A DNA stretch of 64,000 nt from Liolophura sinensis. Its lineage: Eukaryota > Mollusca > Polyplacophora > Chitonida > Chitonidae. The position numbers and the translations under genes are program-made. The first letter of the stretch is position 1; every line of letters starts with the position of its first letter. Below, in pieces: positions 46,041 to 58,903 of this stretch. The notes under the pieces are model-generated. The model did no database searches. It was not told where the DNA came from and worked only from the letters and a program-made list of their open reading frames with translations. The DNA lies in the NCBI RefSeq assembly GCF_032854445.1, contig NC_088295.1:64587249-64651248 (forward strand), in the 5' to 3' direction.

Positions 46041-48009
46041 TCGAAATATAATCGTCTGTTGCAGCAAGCAGAATAGTGTAAAAATATATCATTAAATTTC
46101 TTTGAAAAGTAAAATACAGCATTATGACAGTAGTTTTCGTCCATCATACAAACGGGTAAGGTGTAGTTATAAAAAGAGTAGAGAACAAAGGTCTCGTGAT
46201 CTCATATAGACGATTTGAGACTCGGCCACCGTCTGCACCCAAAAGCTCCCTGAAGATTACAAATGGCGGGATATCTGAGGCAGACAATGGAAGGGTATCG
46301 TATTGAAGAAGGTCAACATGTTACCAGCTGCCGCTTGCTATCTACACATACGTCACTGCCAAGTTACTCCGACACCCCAGTATCTCAAGCGTTTCATGCT
46401 GGTGACAGGTGGACTATAAGGAAACCTTATAGGTTTTCCTAGCTGACAAGTGTCACTGACAATAATGTAATTTACTCAATAAGTGTGATAATCTCATTAA
46501 TGGATAAATTTATTGTCGCGGTTCTTCCTCTTGATGTCTCTCATTCACAGAGATCGAGTCTGACCACCATCATTTTTGTGCTTGTAATTAGTGCCTGAAC
46601 AGAGGTGTTATCGGTCTCGATGAACAGCGTTTTGAGTAGAGGGTGTCGATTTAATCACATGGCTTGCATCGCAAAGATATCTAACATATATAATTTTCTA
46701 TCATTGTCCATTAGCCATTGTTCAAGCAAGGCTGTAGCTCAAAAGAAGACAACTAAGAAAAACAGGCAGTATGATATAATCATGAACAAGCTGTGGACTA
46801 TTTATTGTAGAATATAGAAGGATTGTACAATGTCTTCTTGCTTAAAGCCAAAGTTCAACGTAAACAGTACTTTTACTGGCAAAAAGCACCAAATGGTGTG
46901 CAGGGTCTTTTTCGATTAGAGCAGAAGTCAGAAAATCTCTAGTTAAACCACGAAAAAATAAATCATCTAAGACATATTAACTTGACGAGTGTTTACATAG
47001 AATGTCTGCATGATCATGGATGGAAATTGTTGAGTTATAAAACGGCAGGATTGGCCATCTCTCCTTTAGGTCAAACGTGAGCAAATCTAAGCCTTATACA
47101 ACTATATTCTAGGTCAATACGAATGATGTGTTTTAAAACAAAGGCCCAAATTGTTCTGTTGATATTGCTGAGGAGGAAAAAAATCCAATTCTCTCATTTC
47201 CTCGAAATTAATATGATCAAACCGAATTTCTGTTTGATTAAGCATAAATCGAACAAAGAAGAGAGGCGATTTGAGCCTCGTGACTGAGCCACAGACAAAC
47301 AGACGCCTCGAGTGAGAAAACATTGTCCGGCCTCAAAAACATTTCTCTCACCAATATCCACAAAAGCCGGTTTCTTCTCCCCAGCAGTTATTTACGAAAA
47401 TCTCTTCGCGGAGATTGACGTATTTCTCTCGTTACCGCCGTTCATTAATGATAGGTGCGTGCAGTCATGGCAACAATATGTCACGTGGATGGTAAAGGAT
47501 AAGTTCCTTCAACCCAACGGAGGTGGAGATTTGCTTTCTCCAGAGGTTTGTTTCCAACATAAACAATTGGATTACCGTATTTACTTCTCAGCAAAAGAAC
47601 TGACTGATTGATGGATTATGCGGGCTTATCGGATTACAAATTATACCGACTGAGAGATTGTTGGACATATCATAGCAACTGCAGACCATCGAGGAACTGA
47701 ATTGGCAGCAATGCAGTTTGATGAAGAAATACAGTCAGTATGGTTCTAAGATAATATAGATCAAACGTTGGTAAAGGGATAACACGGCAGGAGCGAATAG
47801 CCTGACATCACACCATATAAAGACGAAATCAATCTTGGGATTTTCTGACTTGACTCTCAGTGTTAATAGATATGCAAAGTACAAACATTGCATACCGAGC
47901 TTGGGTGTGGTCTCATTCTACAAGGTGTTCTAGGAAGGTAGCCCTATGAATATGTGCAAGTCCAGGCAGGTAGTGAATGGTTTTGTAACCGAAAGCAAGC
48001 AAGGAGACA
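46041..48009. other. No gene recognised
   Basis: A 99-codon plus-strand frame at 47312-47611 has no recognisable domain. Confidence 0.35.
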
Positions 48010-48066
48010 AAAAAAACAACAAACAAACAAACAAACAAACAAAAAAAAAAAAAAAAAAAAAAAAAA
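48010..48066. repeat. (CAAA)n and poly(A) tract
   Basis: Several CAAA units followed by about 26 A residues. It could be a retroposon tail or simple sequence; the body upstream was not recognised. Confidence 0.85.
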
Positions 48067-51000
48067 CAGCACGGGAGATTTGAATGCGTTGTTGTGGTTG
48101 CAGTTGAACAATAATGCATATGTATCAATATAAGCAATGTGCCCAGTATATCAGGCGACGGAATCCCGATAGTTACAGTTAGTGTAACTCCTAAATACAC
48201 ACACAGTTTCATGTATGTCCATATCATGCCTACACATATGTGCACAACATTTATATCTGGTGTAAGCTCATACCATATCTCGTATGTGTCAATGTCACAT
48301 ATATACATGTATCTACGTCCTATGTCAACGCCGTATCTGGCATATGCCATTCACATCCAAACCATACTATAGTCATATTGGGATACCATCCGCAAAAACT
48401 AACCAAGACAACGCTCAATGCGACGTACAAGATAATTCTATAGTACAGATTTTGATTGGCTCAGACAAAAGCATTTCCTGAAGACCTAATCAATTTATAC
48501 ACTTTAACATCAGTCAAAATTGTTTATGTGTTGTTTACGTTTTGATTCTCTGCTTTAATTCTGAACGTCTCAAGCCGCTAAACGACTAGATTCCTTCCTC
48601 AGCAATTATAATGGTCTACATCGAGTGAGTGTGGTGTGGACACAAAGCGGTGCACGATACTTGTGTGTCCGTTTGCGCAGTCGACACAGACGTTTACTGG
48701 AGAATAAATCAATATGGCGCGTAACGCTATAGGTCACATGTGGATTAGTTTGTCAGCAACTTGCCAAATGTCAGTTTCATATACCCATAAAAATTGTTGA
48801 GTATCAGTCAACTAAATCAATTAATAATTGTGATTTAGATAATGTAAATATGAACCAGTCCTCCGTTCTGCCCTGACGCTTTAAAGCCTCTGAACTAAAG
48901 GATGTGTGTCAGTGGACAAACATTGAAAAAACGACATATCATAGAGCAAAGCGAAGTGTTTAGGTGCAAACGTGTCAAAAGTTTACGGTGTACTGACTGC
49001 TTCGAAGAGGCCAACGGTGTAAAAGAAAGCATGCCACTTGTGTGATATATCATCTGATTTGCAGAAGGCATGTAAAATGAAATACCAAACCATCGATGTG
49101 TGTTTCACGTTACTCTCAGTTACAGCCAAGACACACGACACTTGAAGCAATGGTAGTTATGATGATACTAAATCTAGCTGGCAGGTAAGTCCACCTGCTT
49201 TTCCTTGCGTCAGTGGGAACCGGATGGCCGGCGGGGGCATGCCGCCACAGCTGTCCTCGTGTCTAGGACTACAGTCATGTTCCAGACACTCCCAGTGGGC
49301 AGAGAATCTTATAACCTGGCCCCATTTGCCCCAAGCAACTTTGAGATGCGGGGTAATGGTAACAATATACGTCACCGCGGTATGTAAGGGTACTCCCCAA
49401 ATAAAATGTTTCTGTGACACACTGGCTCGAGATACACTTGATAGAATGAAACAAGATGGGGACAAGATAATAGCATCGAAATAAAAAAAGGCCTCACATC
49501 ATCGGGAATTGTTTGAACTCGTTTGAGATTCACCTACCGAGAACTTTGAATAGATAAACGTTTCTGTTGTTAAAAATCATAGACAATACGAGACTTCACA
49601 TATATTTCTTGATATACTCTTTCCCTGAGACAAAGAAATAAATAACATCATCAAAAGTCATTTTCTGTGTAGGATGGAAGTAGAAAACGTCCTACAAACG
49701 TTGACTTAATTCTGCTCGGCACAAAATTATTTTACCACAGAATGCATATAGTGTGTATGTTTTTGATCTATTAGCAGATAAAACGTTGACTCAGATTAAT
49801 GCAGGCATTGGTTAGAAGTTTTAGGCAGACATGTTGGTCCTTTTTTTTCAGTTTTTGTAAAACATGCAAAAAATGCCGATTTTCATTTACGCTTCCTGAA
49901 AGTTGGTTTTTTTTACAAAGATCCTTAATTTCCATTTTTTTAGTTCTCTGAAGTGATGAACAGAAACAACATCCGGGCAAAGAATAAAATATCGCGTGGC
50001 AGACAAATCGGTACACAAAGCAAACAAAACCAAAAAAGCAAATAGAAAGCACAAAAACATATTACACAAGGCAACAGGCATGAAATAAACCTCATCATGC
50101 TTTTTGATAGTTGTCTCAAAGGTTTTGTGGTGATAAAATTTCAAGCACGAACGACGACAGTTAAGTAGTGATTTACAGGGATGGAGGTTAAAGCCGACAA
50201 TCTCCGGACGACTTCCACCATATAAACGTAATCGTCATCATGCAATCGAGCGTGGTGCTGTTATGTGTTCAAAAGCAAGATGATCATGGTAGTTAGCTGA
50301 GTACAGCGTTTTACCCTGCACATACAATACACAAACTGTAACCGACTTTTCTCTCGAGACACATTTGGCCGAAATGGATGCATAAAGAAATTTTAAAAAA
50401 CCGATTGTCCTTGAAAGCCCGCTCCACATTTTCAATATGGAACGTTAACTTTTCTAATCGATACGACCCGTTTGATATTTTTGCTCTAGTTGTTTTTTTT
50501 TTGTTTTGTTTTTTTTTTTTGCCTACTCAAGCATTATGGCTTATGTTTCTTTCGCATGCAATATTCGACGGCTTCCTTTAGTGGTAATCTCTCAAGAACG
50601 ATATGATATGATGTGGTGGTGTTGAATGCCATACAGTGAGATGATTTCTGACAGTTTCTCTGGTGATTTTAGCCCCGATGTAGACTGTCACTTTAAGATG
50701 TGAGAGTCGTGACTAGAGCACCATTATACTCCATCAAAGAGAAAAAAAAAGCACCTAATGAAAAGCAATCGCTTAAATGTGCCAAGGCTAAACAGCTTTC
50801 ATTAAATTGTTTCCCGGCACTCTCTGTCTTCACTGAGCTATAGTCTTTGAGAATCGATGGAAAATTCCCTAGAAAACAGACAGTTTCTTGTAACGTTTTA
50901 ATCTGTGGAAGACGGTGTGAAGAAATCATTATAACACGAAGGTGCCCTGCCCCGTCCACGATCCCAGCTATTCAATCGTGTCAAAAACTGACAGATTTAA

Positions 51001-51449
51001 GGAGATTGTTTCAGGAATTATAGCGTTCGAGTGACTTCCCGGGCAAGGATCGTCCGTAATACAGCTTATCCGTAATTACACACCAAGAGCCAGCTACTGC
51101 CCTTCTTCAATCCTTGCCTGGACGTCATTTCTAATTGAACACAAGGTAAGGTGACCGCATTACAAAAAGACTCACGACACCTAACCCTATATGACGATGA
51201 TGTTAAACGATACGTATGCTTCCAATCACAACGGTTCACACTGCGTTCCTGTTTACGGTAACGGTCTTAACAATGCTTTTAATGTTGTGGATTAATTAAT
51301 TCCAGTGTAATGCAAACTTCAGCACGTCAAAACAAGCAGGTCAATAGTTTCCGTTTTTACCGACATGTTACTGTGGACAGATCTTTGGTGAAATAGACGT
51401 TTTTCCAGCTTGAGAGTTCTCTTTATCGGAATTCTCGTGGTACCCTCTA
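48067..51449. other. No gene recognised
   Basis: The segment 49190-49340 is GC-richer than its surroundings and open on both strands (minus 49157-49465, 102 codons), so it could be an exon, but no domain is recognisable. Confidence 0.3.
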
Positions 51450-51583
51450 CCCAGTTTCACAAAGATATCGCACATGTATGATAATCACACATATAGGACA
51501 ATGGCAGGGTAATAGTGACGTACAAAATATCGTACGACAAATTTAAGACAAAAAAATATCGTACGCCTCTTTGTGAAACTGGG
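51450..51583. mobile_element. 134-bp MITE with perfect 16-bp TIRs
   Basis: CCCAGTTTCACAAAGA at 51450-51465 and TCTTTGTGAAACTGGG at 51568-51583 are perfect reverse complements. The interior has ATATCGCAC and ATATCGTACG words next to the ends. Same family as the elements in the 6.5-kb units. No clear target-site duplication was found. Confidence 0.85.
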
Positions 51584-53895
51584 ACATTAAATGATAGTGA
51601 TGTAGTAGAAGTCCAAAGATTGCACAGTATGACGTCAGCGATCTTTGATAGGCGCGCGTTTTTTTCTGCTCTGCTCCATAAGCACGCTCATGTGCGAAAA
51701 CCAGTAAGCTGGTAAAAGGAGACTTCCATTATCGTTTTGAACCGCTGAGTGAAACTTTCACGGGTAACCCTATGAGGCTGTCTACTGGACCCTTTTTGCT
51801 GCGAGACAGACACGGTTGTGTGAGTGTCGGCAATCGTCAGCCGCCAAATTATCACTATACACCTCAAAAGCTTTTAAACTTTTACACGATTATACACGAT
51901 TATAAGGATTCGTGAAATTCCGCTAGATCGTCTCTGTCTAAGAGGCAAAGGTACAAAATAAAGTGCATTTCGTTCATGCACTACATCCAACCATGACCTT
52001 CCAATCTCCCCTCTTCAGGGGAAGGTTATAGATGCGTTTCCCCATTCCAAGGTCTAACTTTAATCTACTACAGCTAAATATAGCCAAAATCTAGCAATCA
52101 ATCTACTCAAATAAACGACAGTGTGAGATAAAGGTGTAAGTGACAACATTTTTCAAGCATTACCTTTGAACTCAGACGACAATGCCATTTTTCTCCCGAA
52201 AGTAAATTAAGCTGCTGTTCCTGCAAAAATGTGCCATATCACCCATACAGCTGAAAGGATGCATTGTCTATTCAGCTCATTAGTTTAGTCATTTTTCAGT
52301 TGGGGCAAAGATTTTAAACTACACGTTAAATAAAATTTTAACCACCTCTAACCCAACAGCGATTTTTCCCGAGTTTTAACGTTAGCGTTACACTTTGCAC
52401 AATTGGTATCTGTCCAGCTTATCAAGTCGTCGCATAACGATTAGAAATGGCAAGACTTGATTCAAATACAAAACTGTAGAATCAATGCTAACTGAGCTAC
52501 TCTCTGCGATTTCTGTCCAGTAACAATTCATCAAACAGTTCCACAGAACGACAGGTCTCATCTAGAATGACATATTAGTCTGAAATACCAAGAGAAAGTA
52601 TCATGCTTCTAGAAAAATAAGAAAATCTGCGTGATTCGCTCATGTCAGTCGATAAAAGGTACAGAAGATTTACGTTCGTTAAAGTATGTAAGAGTCCATA
52701 GCATAGAAATAGTCTCTTGCTCTGGAAGCAAACAACAACAACAGCACATTAACCGCTTTACGCTTAGAGCTGCGATATAGGTTTGCGTGTATGTAACTTA
52801 TTTACATGAAAAAAATGACCGATAGGCGGTCACAGGCTTAAACCTATGCTCACTTTAAAAATGAGCCCCACGGTGAAGAGTAAGAACGCATTCCCAACAT
52901 AAACAAAGCCGTCATCCAATAAAACCATCCGTTAAGTCTTATCTTTTACTTTTTTCTCTGTACTTTATGCCATTATTACATTTACCACAACCTTGGAAAA
53001 ATAAGGAATGGCGCTAAGGCTTGTAGATCTATGTAACACGTTGAAAAGTTCAGCAAATTGCCATAAATCTGTTTATTGTGCGCAGTGCGGCTCTCTTCAC
53101 CATTAAAACGGACACAAAGGTTAGAGTATACAAATGTATGTTTATACATGTATATATGCTTGGTGTTTTACGTCGTATACTTTTTATATTACGACGAGGA
53201 GTTAGATGTGTGCACATATACAGTGTTTTCACAAACGTTTGAGTAAAATGGTATATTAGCACTTATTATTAGCTCAAATAAGAAGCAAATGCATAAAAAG
53301 CACCAATTCACAAAAGCCCCAACATCCCGTAAAAAGTTTGTGTTGCTTTTCACTCACCCTATTCATGACGTGACCGACAGGCTTTCAAAAACTGACCCGA
53401 CTGACCCACAAACGGACCAACCGGCCGACAGATAGACAGACATGACGGCTTATAGAATTGTTTGTCACGGCTAAAAGAAATAAACAGAGAAGTGTCCGAA
53501 GAGAATGCTAAATGTACCATTCTCAAGCTTTACGAGGCTTTACTTTACTTTCGTCACGTTTCTTGTCAAAAGTGTCAATATAATTCCTTGATTCTAATAA
53601 TCTAGTTGGAAATTCCATTAAGCAGATCCTTCACATGCATGCTGCTAATTGTTTATGGTGCTCAAACTACTCATTTTCATTTTGTCTTCAATAAGAAGTA
53701 TTACAAGTTAAAAATTTAACTCTTCAGAATTCCAAACGTTGGCAGCAGTTTTGACGAAAAAACTTTAGCTTTGTGGAATGTTTGCCTCTGAAGTCATAGG
53801 CCAAATGTGGTTCCACTCTAGCTTAATTCCACATGCTGACAAGAACAAAAAAGGTTGATTGGGTTGACCGGTTTCAGAAGAGAGATGGCTACCCT
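51584..53895. other. No gene recognised
   Basis: AT-rich. Short open frames only; a GACA/GACC-rich stretch lies near 53385-53440. Confidence 0.4.
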
Positions 53896-53925
53896 CACGT
53901 ATATTAAGACGTCCTAATATACGTG
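53896..53925. repeat. Perfect 11-bp inverted repeat
   Basis: CACGTATATTA and TAATATACGTG separated by AGACGTCC. The stem is perfect and the loop itself contains GACGTC. It is isolated, with no neighbouring gene. Confidence 0.85.
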
Positions 53926-55105
53926 ATACGCCTTTCCTTTTTTTTTCTTTCGCAAATTAATATACTCGACAAAACATAATCACCTCAAAAAGCCCACATC
54001 AGGAGGGTAGAGTACTTGTAAATTACATAACAGTAGGTGACCCGTAGACACTGCGTACTTTCTAACGTGTTGACTCGGTGGGGAGAACAAGATGCCTTAT
54101 CGGTGACTGTGTGTGCGTATGTCGGCTATGTTATCATGGCACTCATAACTGCACTCTGTGCTCACTTACTAGCCTCTTCGACCAATCTAATTCACTCCAG
54201 TAAATCGAATTCCGAGCCGGCGTAACGCTGTGTAACGGGTTACTCCATATTTGAAGATACCATCGTATAACTAATGGAAGGAACGTATTTGTATTCATCT
54301 GGCGGGGCCTGATTTGATTTATATAAAATACCGCACATAGGCAGACTTGTGAATTAAGCGTGTTGGCGCGAGTCTATATGCGGACATGGCCTGCTGGAGA
54401 TAACATGGTAAAGCCACATACTATCAAGATGTACTCGTTATACAGGCTTGGTCGATAGCCTAACAATAGCCCCATTCACGCTCCCATTCTCACAGTCTTT
54501 CACAGGGCTCAGTCTGGTTACTTCACCGAGCATTGTCATGGCCAGCTAACTTCCACCTTACTACCTGAATCACGTACAAGTTCCCCCACAATTACAAGAA
54601 CCTCACGAGTCCCAGTCTTAGAGCTACTGAGATTAAGATCCGTGCCCTGAGCACACGGGCAAGTCTTTACCGGCCTTCATCCACTTTCGCTTTTTGGCCG
54701 ATTCGTCTGTCATTGCTAGAGCCATTTCAAACCCCCTCTCTAATCCGACTCCCATTGTCGGGTTACTTGCTCTGATAAACCTACCAATATATAACCGGGT
54801 TGTAACACGAGTCGGACAACTATGCCACTTTGAGAACAAAGGCTGCTGTGATGGTGGACATTGTATAGACTTATCCTACTGGGATATAGAAAGATCTGTG
54901 GACTCCAAAGCGTTCGAATTCATTTATTTGGTTCATGTCCAGCACGTTTAGCCTCAGCGTTGCGTTGCATGACCGAGCTTTCCCTTCGCCGCGGATTCAG
55001 TTCCGAGCTGGGGTAAAATTTTACATTTGAGAGTTTTGGAACTTTTTTCACTTCAGTATTAGTAAAAGAAATACTTTCAAAAAAATATATATATGTGAGA
55101 TACGC
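53926..55105. other. No gene recognised
   Basis: The segment 54630-54950 is open on both strands for 68-85 codons but shows no recognisable domain. Confidence 0.3.
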
Positions 55106-55106
55106 C

Positions 55107-55313
55107 TGGCACTGGCTGGGGCATCATTTCAGGTGTTTTTGTCATGGCGCATGCTGGCTTCCTCTCCAGCCGTACGTGGGAAGGTCTGCGAGGAACCTGC
55201 GGATGGGCTCTGCCCGATTTCCTCCCACCATAATGCTGGCCGCCGTCGTATAACTGAAATATTCGTGAGCACGGCGTAAAACAATCAATTAAGTAAATAA
55301 ATTTAACATGGCC
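55107..55313 (+). mobile_element. SINE fragment preceded by one minisatellite-like unit
   Basis: CTGGCACTGGCTGGGGCATC and ATTTCAGGTG (55107-55136) match one unit of the downstream minisatellite. They run directly into a SINE body and 3' domain (GCTGGCTTCCTCTCCAGCCG...CACCATAATGCTGGCCGCCG...GGCGTAAAACAATC) with a short A-rich tail. Confidence 0.75.
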
Positions 55314-55440
55314 TTTCAGTGAGGTTGCATAATGGGAATGTCGCCACTGGAACACATCTTTTACTAGGAGACATACGAGAGAGATAATGTTAAACACCAA
55401 GCACACAAGCTTTTTTTCTTTTCTTTATTTCTTTGAAGAT

Positions 55441-57717
55441 GACGTTTAGTACTAGCTGGGACTCATTTCAGGTGTTTTGGCCATGATGCCTATCAATGTT
55501 TGGGGTGTCATTTAAGGTGTCTTTGGCATGGTCTAGCATTGGCTGGGGCGTCGTTTCAGGTGTCTGGCATGAAGTCTAGCATTGGCCGGGGGGTCGTTTC
55601 AGGTGTCTGGCATCAAGTCTAGCACTGGCTACGGTGTCATTTCAGGTGTCTGGCACGAAGTGTAGCACTGGCTGGGGCGTCATTTCAGGTGTCTGGCATG
55701 GAGTCTGGCACTGTCTGGGGCGTCATTTCATGTGTCTGGCATCAAGTCTAGCACTGGATGGGGCGTCATTTCATGTGTCTGGCATCAAGTCTAGCACTGG
55801 CTGAGGCGTCATTTCAGGTGTCTGGCATCAAGTCTAGCACTGGCTGGGGCGTCAGTTTAGGTTACTGGCATCAAGTCTAGCACTGGCTGAGGCGTCATTT
55901 CAGGTGTCTAGCATGAAGTCTGGTACTGTCTGGGGCGTCATTTCAGGTGTCTGGCATCAAGTCTAGCACTGGCTGGGGCGTCATTTCATGTGTCTGGCAT
56001 CAAGTCTAGCACTGGCTGAGGCGTCATTTCATGTCTGGCATGGAGTCTAGCACTGTCTGGGGCGTCATTTCAGGTGTCTGGCATCAAGTCTAGCACTGGC
56101 TGGGGCGTCATTTCATGTGTTTGGCATCAAGTCTAGCACATGAAATGACGCACCAGCCAGTGCTAGACTGTCTGGCATCAAGTCTAGCACTGGCTGGGGC
56201 GTCATTTCATGTGTCTGGCATCAAGTCTAGCACTGGCTGGGGCGTCATTTCATGTGTCTGGCATCAAGTCTAGCACTGGCTGGGCGTCATTTCATGTGTC
56301 TGGCATGAAGTCTGGCACTGTGTGGGGCGTCATTTCAGGTGTCTGGCATGGAGTCTAGCACTGGCTGGGGCGTCATTTCATGTGTCTGGCATCAAGTCTA
56401 GCACTGGCTGGGGCGTCATTTCAGGTGTCTGGCATCAAGTCTAGCACTGGCTGGGGCGTCAGTTTAGGTTACTGGCATCAAGTCTAGCACTGGCTGGGGC
56501 GTCATTTCAGGTGTCTGGCATCAAGTCTAGCACTGGCTGGGGCGTCATTTCATGTGTCTGGCATCAAGTCTAGCAGTGGCTGAGACGTCATTTCATGTGT
56601 CTGGAATGGAGTCTAGCACTGTCTGGGGCGTCATTTCATGTGTCTGGCATCAAGTCTAGCACTGGCATCAAGTCTAGCACTGGCTGGGGCGTCAGTTTAG
56701 GTTACTGGCATCAAGTCTAGCACTGGCTGAGACGTCATTTCAGGTGTCTGGCATGGAGTCTAGCACTGGCTGGGGCGTCAGTTTAGGTTACTGGCATCAA
56801 GTCTAGCACTGGCTGGGGCGTCATTTCAGGTGTCTGGCATCAAGTCTAGCACTGGCTGGGGCATCATTTCAGGTGTCTGGCATCAAGTCTAGCACTGGCT
56901 GGGGCGTCATTTCATGTGTCTGGCATCAAGTCTAGCACTGGCTGAGGCGTCATTTCAGGTGTCTGGCATCGTCTAGCACTGGCTGGGGCGTCATTTCAGG
57001 TGTCTGGCATCAAGTCTAGCACTGGCTGGGGCGTCATTTCATGTGTCTGGCATCAAGTCTAGCACTGGCTGGGGCGTCATTTCATGTGTCTGGCATCGTC
57101 TAGCACTGGCTGGGGCGTCATTTCATGTGTCTGGCATCAAGTCTAGCACTGGCTGGGGCGTCAGTTTAGGTTACTGGCATCAAGTCTAGCACTGGCTGGG
57201 GCGTCATTTCATGTGTCTGGCATGGAGTCTAGCACTGGCTGAGGCGTCATTTCATGTGTCTGGCATCGTCTAGCACTGGCTGGGGCGTCAGTTTAGGTTA
57301 CTGGCATCAAGTCTAGCACTGGCTGGGGCGTCATTTCATGTGTCAGGCATCAAGTCTAGCACTGGCTGAGGCGTCATTTCATGTGTCTGGCATGGAGTCT
57401 AGCACTGGCTGAGGCGTCATTTCAGGTGTCTGGCATCGTCTAGCACTGGCTGGGGCGTCAGTTTAGGTTACTGGCATCAAGTCTAGCATTGGCTGAGGCG
57501 TCATTTCAGGTGTCTGGCATCAAGTCTAGCACTGGCTGGGGCGTCATTTCATGTGTCTGGGATCAAGTCTAGCACTGGCTGGGGAGTCATTTCAGGTGTC
57601 TGGCATCAAGTCTAGCACTGGCTGGGGCGTCATTTCATGTGTCTGGCATCAAGTCTAGCACTGGCTGGGGCGTCAGTTTAGGTTACTGGCATCAAGTCTA
57701 GCACTGGCTGAGGTGTC
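55441..57717 (+). repeat. 43-bp minisatellite, about 50 copies
   Basis: The unit starts GGCATCAAGTCTAGCACTGG, continues with CTGGGGCGTCATTTCATGTG and ends with TCT. Recurring variants are a GTCAGTTTAGGTTACT half-unit (8 occurrences from about 55851 to 57671), GGCATCGTC 40-bp short units, and GGCATGGAGTC or GGCATGAAGTC starts. The 5' edge (55441-55560) is most diverged, as expected where homogenisation is weakest. No coding potential is kept across units. Confidence 0.95.
56140..56168 (-). repeat. Inverted unit inside the minisatellite
   Basis: ATGAAATGACGCACCAGCCA followed by GTGCTAGAC is the reverse complement of a unit (28 of 29 against GTCTAGCACTGGCTGGGGCG...TTTCAT). It is flanked on both sides by direct units and so forms a potential hairpin. 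Confidence 0.9.
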
Positions 57718-57720
57718 ATT

Positions 57721-58857
57721 GTCAGATTACCAGTCATAATGATAACATGACAACATTAAGGAATCACGGGTGCGAATTTTAATTACCGTACATACTTTAT
57801 CGGTTTAACATTGTTCATTGTTATCTTGTTCTTAATTATCTTTAAACGTTCTCTCTAGAGTAGATTGAACTGGAAAATCATTTAAACCCTTGCTGGCATG
57901 GATTTTAAGAACATTAACCCACGACCACAATGTCGTGTAAAGATTGTAAGATTTTGCTGGGAACAAGGCGCTAATCACAGATTTTAAAAGGGATATAATG
58001 CATTTATAAAGTTCGACTTAAATTAAATAAAGACCACATGAAAAAGAAATCACATGGTGACATCATAAATTCAACATGGAACTATTAACTCCAATTCAAA
58101 TGCAATTTTCAAATGATGGCAACCTGTCTTACAATTATTTTTTTTCTTTTGAAAAAAACGGAAACTATGAAGCAACTTTAAGATAATCTCTCCATATTAA
58201 GGCTGAAGTGTCTTTTCATAGATAACAGAATCGTCAATAATGTGATTTCACAGACTGCCAATGACAACATGATGCACTATAATCATAGCCCTGTTGTTAA
58301 TAACGTTAGTTCAAAGCCCCGGGAAGCCTAGTTAAGATGACCGGGCTAATTGCCAATGGCTGACGTGGCATCCTCCTCCACCTAGCGGAGGATTGTAAAG
58401 CCCGAAAATAATGATGAGGCTAGTTTCCGGTATAGCTCGTACTTTTACCGGTAACGGTTCCCTCTGCTCCCACAGAGCTGTAGCAAAATCTTTCAGCAAT
58501 GACAATATTTCCGGCACTTTCCCCTTAACATTTAGAATAACTTTAAAATTGGTAACAATAATAATAATGTTTCAAATGGGACATGCGCTTAGTTGACCAA
58601 AATGAAGATAAGAAAAAAAAAACAGTGGTGGGAAGGGGTAAAAATTTGATTAATGTGCATTTACATTTAGAAATTATTTAATAACTATCACCTCGTTTTT
58701 TACTAAATGCCTTTTTGTACAGGCAGGATTTTGAACAGCAAGCTCACGTTTGCCAATTATTAAACGATCGAACTGTCGATATCCTGATCTAAAAGTGTTA
58801 GCAGCAGAAGTTTTGCCTCAAGGATCGGGTTAAGTAAACTGTTCATTAAAATTGACA
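57721..58857. other. No gene recognised
   Basis: AT-rich. A 61-codon frame on each strand around 58332-58596 has no recognisable motif. Confidence 0.35.
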
Positions 58858-58903
58858 CTGTTACGCCCAATAGTTCACTACTGTTACGCCCAATAGTTCA
58901 CTA
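58858..58903. repeat. Exact 23-bp tandem duplication
   Basis: CTGTTACGCCCAATAGTTCA plus CTA occurs twice in tandem without change, so it is recent. Confidence 0.95.

Noticed and set aside
49157-49465. Possible GC-richer exon (102 codons, minus strand)
   Set aside because: Open on both strands, no recognisable domain and no convincing splice-site pair.
55441-57717. CRISPR-like array
   Set aside because: Contiguous 40-43-bp units with no unique spacers, in a eukaryotic context; it is a minisatellite.
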